Source: an uncultured Ferrimonas sp.
GTDB lineage: Bacteria > Pseudomonadota > Gammaproteobacteria > Enterobacterales > Shewanellaceae
Assembly (NCBI RefSeq): GCF_947489035.1
Contig: NZ_CANLCI010000009.1
Location: 62,001 to 126,000, forward strand
DNA: 64,000 nucleotides
Direction: 5' to 3'
The translations under genes were made by a program, and so were the position numbers. The notes beneath the pieces are model-generated. The model searched no databases, was not told the DNA's origin, and saw nothing but the letters and a program-made list of their open reading frames with translations. Below are positions 59,517-64,000 of the stretch, one piece after another; position 1 is the stretch's first letter; each line of letters opens with the position of its first letter.

Positions 59517-60310
59517 CAGATCACCTCCGCCAGCGCTTGCTTATGTTCATCCATAAAACGTTGTCGCAGCGAGATGGTATCGCGACCGCCGCCATAGGCT
59601 TCTAACGAGCCACTGTATGTGGCTTTGCCTTGGTCAATCACGCACAGCTGATCGCACAACAGGCTGACCTCCTCTAAATGGTGGGTAGAGAAGATCACCG
59701 GCAACTGCCGTTGCTGCTGTTGCCGAATAAACTCCATCACGATCTCGGTAGACATGATGTCCAGCCCGGTCGTGGGCTCATCTAAGATAATCACTTTAGG
59801 TTGATGCACCATGGCGCGGGCAATGTTGGCGCGCTGATTCATGCCACTGGATAGATCAATCACCCGCCGATGGCGGAAACTGTTCATCTGTAACTGTTCG
59901 CATAACAGGTCAATTTGTTGTTGCGTTTCGGCCTTACCCATTCGGTACAATCCGGCAAAGTAGCGCAGGTTTTCCTCAACGGTAAAACGTTCATACAACT
60001 TGGTGGAGGCCGATAAGAAACCGATATTGCGCCGCACATCGTCACCATCTTGATGCAAGTCGTCGCCACAGACGGTTATCTGCCCCTGATCTGGGGTGAT
60101 CACCCCACTGAGCATGCGTAAAGTGGTGGTTTTCCCAGCCCCGTTTGGCCCCACTAACCCCAGCACTTGCCCCGCTTCACACCCAAAGGATACCCCCTCA
60201 ACCGAATGAAAAAAGCGCCCACGCTGACGCGGATCTTTTTGCCCATCTTCAGCCCCCGCTTTGGGATCTGCCAGCTTGAAACGCTTGTGCAAATTGTGCA
60301 CTTCTATCAT
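59516..60310 (-). CDS. ABC transporter ATP-binding protein, NatA-like
   Basis: 264 residues from ATG 60310 (AAGGAC upstream). Walker A GPNGAGKTT, a signature loop reading LSSGMNQRANIARAM (LSSGM rather than LSGGQ), Walker B VIILDEPTTGLD and the H-loop STHHLEEV. A ~20-residue insertion rich in charged residues (DPKAGAEDGQKDPRQRG) lies before strand 3. It energises the permease encoded next. The ORF start at 60337 would add nine residues without support. Confidence 0.9.
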   Translation of the reverse strand: MIEVHNLHKRFKLADPKAGAEDGQKDPRQRGRFFHSVEGVSFGCEAGQVLGLVGPNGAGKTTTLRMLSGVITPDQGQITVCGDDLHQDGDDVRRNIGFLSASTKLYERFTVEENLRYFAGLYRMGKAETQQQIDLLCEQLQMNSFRHRRVIDLSSGMNQRANIARAMVHQPKVIILDEPTTGLDIMSTEIVMEFIRQQQQRQLPVIFSTHHLEEVSLLCDQLCVIDQGKATYSGSLEAYGGGRDTISLRQRFMDEHKQALAEVI

Positions 60311-60386
60311 TGCTACGTCCTTGTTTTTATAAGCCAAATTGCATGCTATCTTCGGTTACTATCAGCAAAATTAACACAAGCTAGCA

Positions 60387-61085
60387 ATGACTACGATATC
60401 AACTGCGTTACAGGCCGTGTCGGCTATTTGGCTACACCCCGCTGCTGTTTTTACCGAACTAAAACAACGTAAGCACTGGTCTTGGCTGCCCTTTTTACTG
60501 GTAATGATGCTGCCCGCCCTCGTCGGAGCGCTGTACTTTGATCGCGTGGATTGGTCGTGGTATCAGCAAAATTTTGTGTTACCCGCCTTACAGGGGCTTA
60601 CCCCCGCAGATAAAGAGATCGCCCTTGAGTTTTCCAGCCGCGCCACTTACCTCTGGTCAAGCCTCAGCAGCGTATTGATAGGCGGTATATTGGTTGCCGC
60701 CTGTTATGGGTTTTACCTGAGCAAAATGACTCAGTTAGATGAAGAAAATATTCAAGGGTTTGGCGATTGGTTCGGTCTGTGCTGGTGGACATTCTTACCC
60801 ACGCTGGTTGCCAGCGCGATTGGCTTATTGCTGCTGTTGATTGGTGACAATCAACAAAGCCCTAATATGGTGTTGGCGCCGTTATCCATCGCGAACCTAT
60901 TGCAACTGAGCACAGAGCAACCGTGGTTTAATCTGGCCAGCTCGGTCTCACTGACCACCCTGTGGACGGCGTTGCTGCAATACAAAGGGGTTCGAGCGTG
61001 GACCACGCTCAAACCCCTTATCAGTTGGGTTATCGTCTTAACCCCATACGTGGTGCTGTTTGGGATCTGGGCGGCGCTGGTGTAG
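60387..61085 (+). CDS. YIP1-family membrane protein
   Basis: 232 residues with about five hydrophobic helices. AIWLHPAAVFTELKQRKHWSWLPFLLVMMLPAL is the typical Yip1-domain start, and YLWSSLSSVLIGGILVAACYGFYL and the terminal helices follow. Bacterial members have no defined role. It is divergent from the NatA-like gene and convergent with the BsuPI lipoprotein gene. Confidence 0.82.
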   Translation: MTTISTALQAVSAIWLHPAAVFTELKQRKHWSWLPFLLVMMLPALVGALYFDRVDWSWYQQNFVLPALQGLTPADKEIALEFSSRATYLWSSLSSVLIGGILVAACYGFYLSKMTQLDEENIQGFGDWFGLCWWTFLPTLVASAIGLLLLLIGDNQQSPNMVLAPLSIANLLQLSTEQPWFNLASSVSLTTLWTALLQYKGVRAWTTLKPLISWVIVLTPYVVLFGIWAALV

Positions 61086-61100
61086 CGCCACCAAGATCAG

Positions 61101-61634
61101 CTAGAACAGTTCAACCAAAACCGGCTTCACTGTTGGCCCTGCGTTCTTATCCATCAAATTAAGCTCTGCGTGCAGGTAGTAACTGCCCGGAGCCAATTTA
61201 GTTAAGCTGCGCGGCGACACATGAATGGTCACCTTACGCTCGCCTAACGCCGGCAAACGCATTTCGCTTAAGGCTTGGGTAAACATCATGTCTTGGGAAT
61301 ACCGCCACACCACTTGCCCGTTTTGACTCAACGAAAAGTCCGCCATCATGCCAGAACGAATGGTATAGCGTAGCTCGCGTTTGCTGGTGTTATGCAGATG
61401 CAACGCCGCTTTCGCCCCCTGCATTCGATCCCAACGAGATTCCGTATTGATCTGCCCCGTTAATGGCGATATCGCTTTATCTTGCACAATTTTAACCACG
61501 CTAGGATCCGGTTGAGCATCCGCTATCAGTTCCGCTTTGGTAGCCACTTCAGGCTGCACCGGTTGTTCTGCCACTGGTGCCGTTGCTTGAGCACAACCCG
61601 CCAATAGCGGTAATAACATCCATAGTTTGTTCAT
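61101..61634 (-). CDS. Lipoprotein with BsuPI-type (intracellular proteinase inhibitor-like) domain
   Basis: 177 residues. Lipobox LLAGC (Cys14). After a Pro/Ala/Glu-rich linker, ALHLHNTSKRELRYTIRSGMMADFSLSQNGQVVWRYSQDMMFTQAL resembles the BsuPI beta-sandwich (LxNxS...QxYDFxV...VWRxSxxxxFxQ), and SPRSLTKLAPGSYYLHAELN completes it. In Bacillus the domain was described as a protease inhibitor; the role in lipoproteins is unknown. AGGAGA precedes the ATG. Eight bp downstream of the AsmA-family gene, likely one operon. Confidence 0.75.
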   Translation of the reverse strand: MNKLWMLLPLLAGCAQATAPVAEQPVQPEVATKAELIADAQPDPSVVKIVQDKAISPLTGQINTESRWDRMQGAKAALHLHNTSKRELRYTIRSGMMADFSLSQNGQVVWRYSQDMMFTQALSEMRLPALGERKVTIHVSPRSLTKLAPGSYYLHAELNLMDKNAGPTVKPVLVELF

Positions 61635-61642
61635 GGGTTCTC

Positions 61643-63478
61643 CTAGTTACCTAAAGCACCAAACAGCTTACTTTTTAATTTGTCTTCCAGCTTCTGCTTA
61701 AGCTTGTCTTTCTCTTTGTCTAACAGCTGATCTTTTAATCCATCTAAGTCTAACCCATAGCTAGGCTCGGTAACGGTACCACCAATTTTCAATGGGATAG
61801 GCAGATCCACCAGTTGATCCGTGCCAGAGCCACCCTGCCCTTCCATGCTGCCAACCAGTGCAACCACCAGATCCATTGCAATCGCTTGATCAACCAGACC
61901 TAATTGGCCTTTGCCATCCACCCGTAACAACGGCGAAGCCAGTGCTAACGATGGGATCTGCAACTGACCGTCGGCCACCGCAAGCGACACATTCACGCTG
62001 CTGAAATCGGTTTTCTTAACCGTTTCATCGGCGCTGGTTTCTCCTCCGGTAAATGCGGCGGTGCCGTCCCGCACCATCTTGGCCAGATTAACCCCATACA
62101 ACGCACCATCGGCTAAGGCTAATTCGCCCTTCGCGGTTAGGTTTTGCAATAGCGCATCCCCCGCTAATCCAACCCCTTTGCCAGATAGCGTCAGATCGCC
62201 ACTGCCTTCAAGCAGTTCGGTATCAGCTAAGGCTTGCAATAAAGGCTGGATCTTCAAGCCTGATAACGACTGAGTAAATTGGTAGCGGGCTGGCACTTGG
62301 CGACCATCCAAGCTGGCCGTCACCTTAAAGTCGCCATCAAACGTGGTACCGCTTAACTGCTTTAAGGTTAATACGCCATCTTGTAACAAGAGTTCGGTGT
62401 TGAGATCGTCAACTTGAATGTTATCTGCCAGTAGCGACTCAAGCCCCAAGGTAACCTTGGCGTTGATTGCCGTCATCACACGAAGATCCGGCTCTGGGCT
62501 AGGCGCTTGCTGCGGCTCTTCACTGGGCTTGCTGTCATCGGTTTGTTGCGAAACCATGTAGGGGGTCAAATCCAATCGGTTCCCCTTACCCGTTAACTGC
62601 AAATAAGGCACCTTACCGCCGTACGCTAGGCTTCCTTGAGCATCAAACTGAAACTCATCAAGCCCCAACTGCAATGACGGCAGCGACAGCGTTTGTTGAT
62701 TCAAGTCGATGTCTGCTTGCAGCTGCAAAGCCAGCGCCATCGGCTTATTGGCAACCGCTTCACCATCAATGCGGATCGACTGCTGCCAATCATCAATCTG
62801 TATACGACTGAAATCTTTCGCAAAGGCCAACATGGATGACGCTTCCGTTTCTAAGGTCGTGCCACCGTCATCCAACGCCAACATCAGTTTTAATGGCGCC
62901 GAACGCGCTGGGGCCAAGTTGCTTAGCTCCAGCTGTTTAATGGTGATGGTCTGCACGGTCGCGGCACCGCGGTTATCGTTCACCAATTGCAGATCATTCA
63001 GCTGAAACAGCCCCAGACTCCAGTCATTCGCTGCGGCATCAGCACCACCGCTGTCGGTGCTGGGTTGGCTACTGTCTGCTGTGCTGGATCCCCCTAAGCC
63101 CGTGGTGCTGGTGCGGCCATCGGCTAACGTCACCATGGTTAAGGTGGCGCCATCAACCACAATCGATTCGATCTGCAGTTCGCTCGCCAACAGTGGCATT
63201 AACGCCACGCCAACCGACGCTTGGGTTATCTGCAGCAGCGGTGGTAGCGATTCGTTGGGGATATTGCTCAGACTCACACCCTGCAGCTGCATTCCCAAAG
63301 TTGGGTAAAACGACAGGCCAATGTCACCATCAATCACCAGATCTCGGCCGGTGGCTTCATTTACTTTGTCGCTGATCACCGGTTTGTAACTATTAAGATC
63401 CAGCACAAAAGCCACGTAGCCCACCACCAAAAGCAGCAGTGCTACCAGCGCAATCGCAATCCACTTAATTATTTGCAT
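61643..63478 (-). CDS. AsmA-family protein
   Basis: 611 residues from ATG 63478; this start gives the N-terminal anchor IIKWIAIALVALLLLVVGYVAFV followed by DLNSYKPVISDKVNEATGRDLVIDGDIGLSFYPTLGMQL, the AsmA N-terminal domain. The C-terminal part (ELALADGALYGVNLAKMVRD, FSSVNVSLAVADGQLQIPSLAL) is the AsmA_2 region; it ends in a Lys/Asp-rich helix. AsmA proteins are bridge-like lipid transfer proteins of the envelope. Its start overlaps the rraA stop by 10 bp, so rraA-asmA-BsuPI probably form one operon. Confidence 0.88.
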   Translation of the reverse strand: MQIIKWIAIALVALLLLVVGYVAFVLDLNSYKPVISDKVNEATGRDLVIDGDIGLSFYPTLGMQLQGVSLSNIPNESLPPLLQITQASVGVALMPLLASELQIESIVVDGATLTMVTLADGRTSTTGLGGSSTADSSQPSTDSGGADAAANDWSLGLFQLNDLQLVNDNRGAATVQTITIKQLELSNLAPARSAPLKLMLALDDGGTTLETEASSMLAFAKDFSRIQIDDWQQSIRIDGEAVANKPMALALQLQADIDLNQQTLSLPSLQLGLDEFQFDAQGSLAYGGKVPYLQLTGKGNRLDLTPYMVSQQTDDSKPSEEPQQAPSPEPDLRVMTAINAKVTLGLESLLADNIQVDDLNTELLLQDGVLTLKQLSGTTFDGDFKVTASLDGRQVPARYQFTQSLSGLKIQPLLQALADTELLEGSGDLTLSGKGVGLAGDALLQNLTAKGELALADGALYGVNLAKMVRDGTAAFTGGETSADETVKKTDFSSVNVSLAVADGQLQIPSLALASPLLRVDGKGQLGLVDQAIAMDLVVALVGSMEGQGGSGTDQLVDLPIPLKIGGTVTEPSYGLDLDGLKDQLLDKEKDKLKQKLEDKLKSKLFGALGN

Positions 63479-63978
63479 CGATTCAATTCCTGTTGAGCCA
63501 GTGGCAGCGCTGCGGCTGACACAATAACGCCGTTTGCATCGGCATAGATAAAATCCTTGGGCTGAATATGGCAACCGTGGATCTGAACGCTGACATTACG
63601 CTCACCGACTCCGCGTTTGTCGCTTTTCATCGGCACCGCCCCCAGCGCCATAACGCCAAGATCCATGGTAGCAATCGCATTCACATCGCGAATATAGCCA
63701 AACACCACAATCCCAGCCCAACCATTATCAACCGCTTTTTGTGCCAGTTGATCCCCCAGCAAAGCGCGGCGAGATAAGCCACCACCGTCCACCAACAGCA
63801 CCCGCTCGAGCCCAGGCTCGGATAAGGTTTCACGCACTAATGAGTTATCTTCCAAACAGCGTACGGTGACCACTTCGCCGCCGAAACAGCGGCGGTTGCC
63901 ATACAGCGAAAATAACGGCGGTAACAACCTTACTTGCGACGAATAGCGATCACACAGCTCGGGCAACAGATCCAACAT
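63469..63978 (-). CDS. rraA: Regulator of RNase E activity RraA
   Basis: 169 residues (E. coli 161). ELCDRYSSQVRLLPPLFSLYG, CFGGEVVTVRCLEDNSLV, RVLLVDGGGLSRRALLGD and GWAGIVVFGYIRDV match RraA closely. RraA forms a trimeric ring that binds RNase E and inhibits RNA decay. AGGAG precedes the ATG at 63978. First gene of the likely rraA-asmA-BsuPI operon. Confidence 0.94.
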   Translation of the reverse strand: MLDLLPELCDRYSSQVRLLPPLFSLYGNRRCFGGEVVTVRCLEDNSLVRETLSEPGLERVLLVDGGGLSRRALLGDQLAQKAVDNGWAGIVVFGYIRDVNAIATMDLGVMALGAVPMKSDKRGVGERNVSVQIHGCHIQPKDFIYADANGVIVSAAALPLAQQELNRCK

Positions 63979-64000
63979 GTAACCACTCCTTGGTTAAATG

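Noticed and set aside
1-64000. CRISPR arrays, insertion sequences, prophage or integron
   Set aside because: No direct-repeat/spacer array, transposase, integrase or phage structural gene was seen; the tandem repeats present are tRNA units and one microsatellite.

Overview
The window is chromosomal DNA of a gammaproteobacterium of the Alteromonadales/Vibrionales type, most like Shewanella or Ferrimonas. The evidence is the uvrY-uvrC-pgsA-tRNA block, the yafS/rnhA/dnaQ/gloB/mltD block, a pentaheme NrfA nitrite reductase, a TIGR03503-family protein and LuxU/LuxO-type regulators. The genus is an inference from gene content. I see no prophage, insertion sequence or CRISPR array.

Layout. 1-10.5 kb: 5' end of topB, a LysR regulator facing a LysE-type exporter, add, an ABC exporter, an EEP-fold phosphohydrolase, a CsrD-like degenerate GGDEF/EAL protein, phaR divergent from a phasin gene with two palindromic operators, SOS gene yebG with a LexA box, and an orphan PhnD-like binding protein. 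10.5-22 kb: a DUF3135 protein, a lipoprotein with a large internal duplication plus a TonB-dependent receptor preceded by Pho-box-like repeats, a second CsrD-like protein, a DUF2235 hydrolase, and nrfA with a dense cluster of NarP/NarL heptamers. 22-27 kb: yhbQ, two tandem LpxM-type acyltransferases, a NUDIX hydrolase, a GNAT protein and YvcK.

27-46 kb is an exopolysaccharide locus that resembles the Vibrio fischeri syp locus in content and partly in order: STAS protein (SypA-like), OmpA lipoprotein (SypB), multi-SLBB export protein (SypC), ATPase-like protein (SypD), LuxO/SypG-type sigma54 response regulator, LuxU-like phosphotransfer protein, Wzx, Wzy, acetyltransferase, Wzz-like protein, several glycosyltransferases, and a GT2-phosphoglycosyltransferase fusion that corresponds to SypQ+SypR. 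Five GG-N10-GC (sigma54) promoters stand in front of its transcription units. Two copies of one 13-bp dyad of the LuxO-site type lie just upstream of three of them. The locus therefore looks like a self-contained sigma54 regulon: LuxU passes phosphate to the LuxO-like activator, which switches on export, assembly and glycosyltransferase operons together.

46-64 kb is mostly housekeeping: a degenerate J-domain membrane protein, a duplicated tRNA Gly-Cys-Leu cluster, pgsA, uvrC, uvrY, a pentanucleotide repeat tract, three tandem tRNA-Asp genes, a TIGR03503 protein, dnaQ/rnhA, a YafS-like methyltransferase, gloB, mltD, a NatAB-type ABC exporter, a YIP1 protein, a BsuPI-domain lipoprotein, an AsmA-family protein and rraA.
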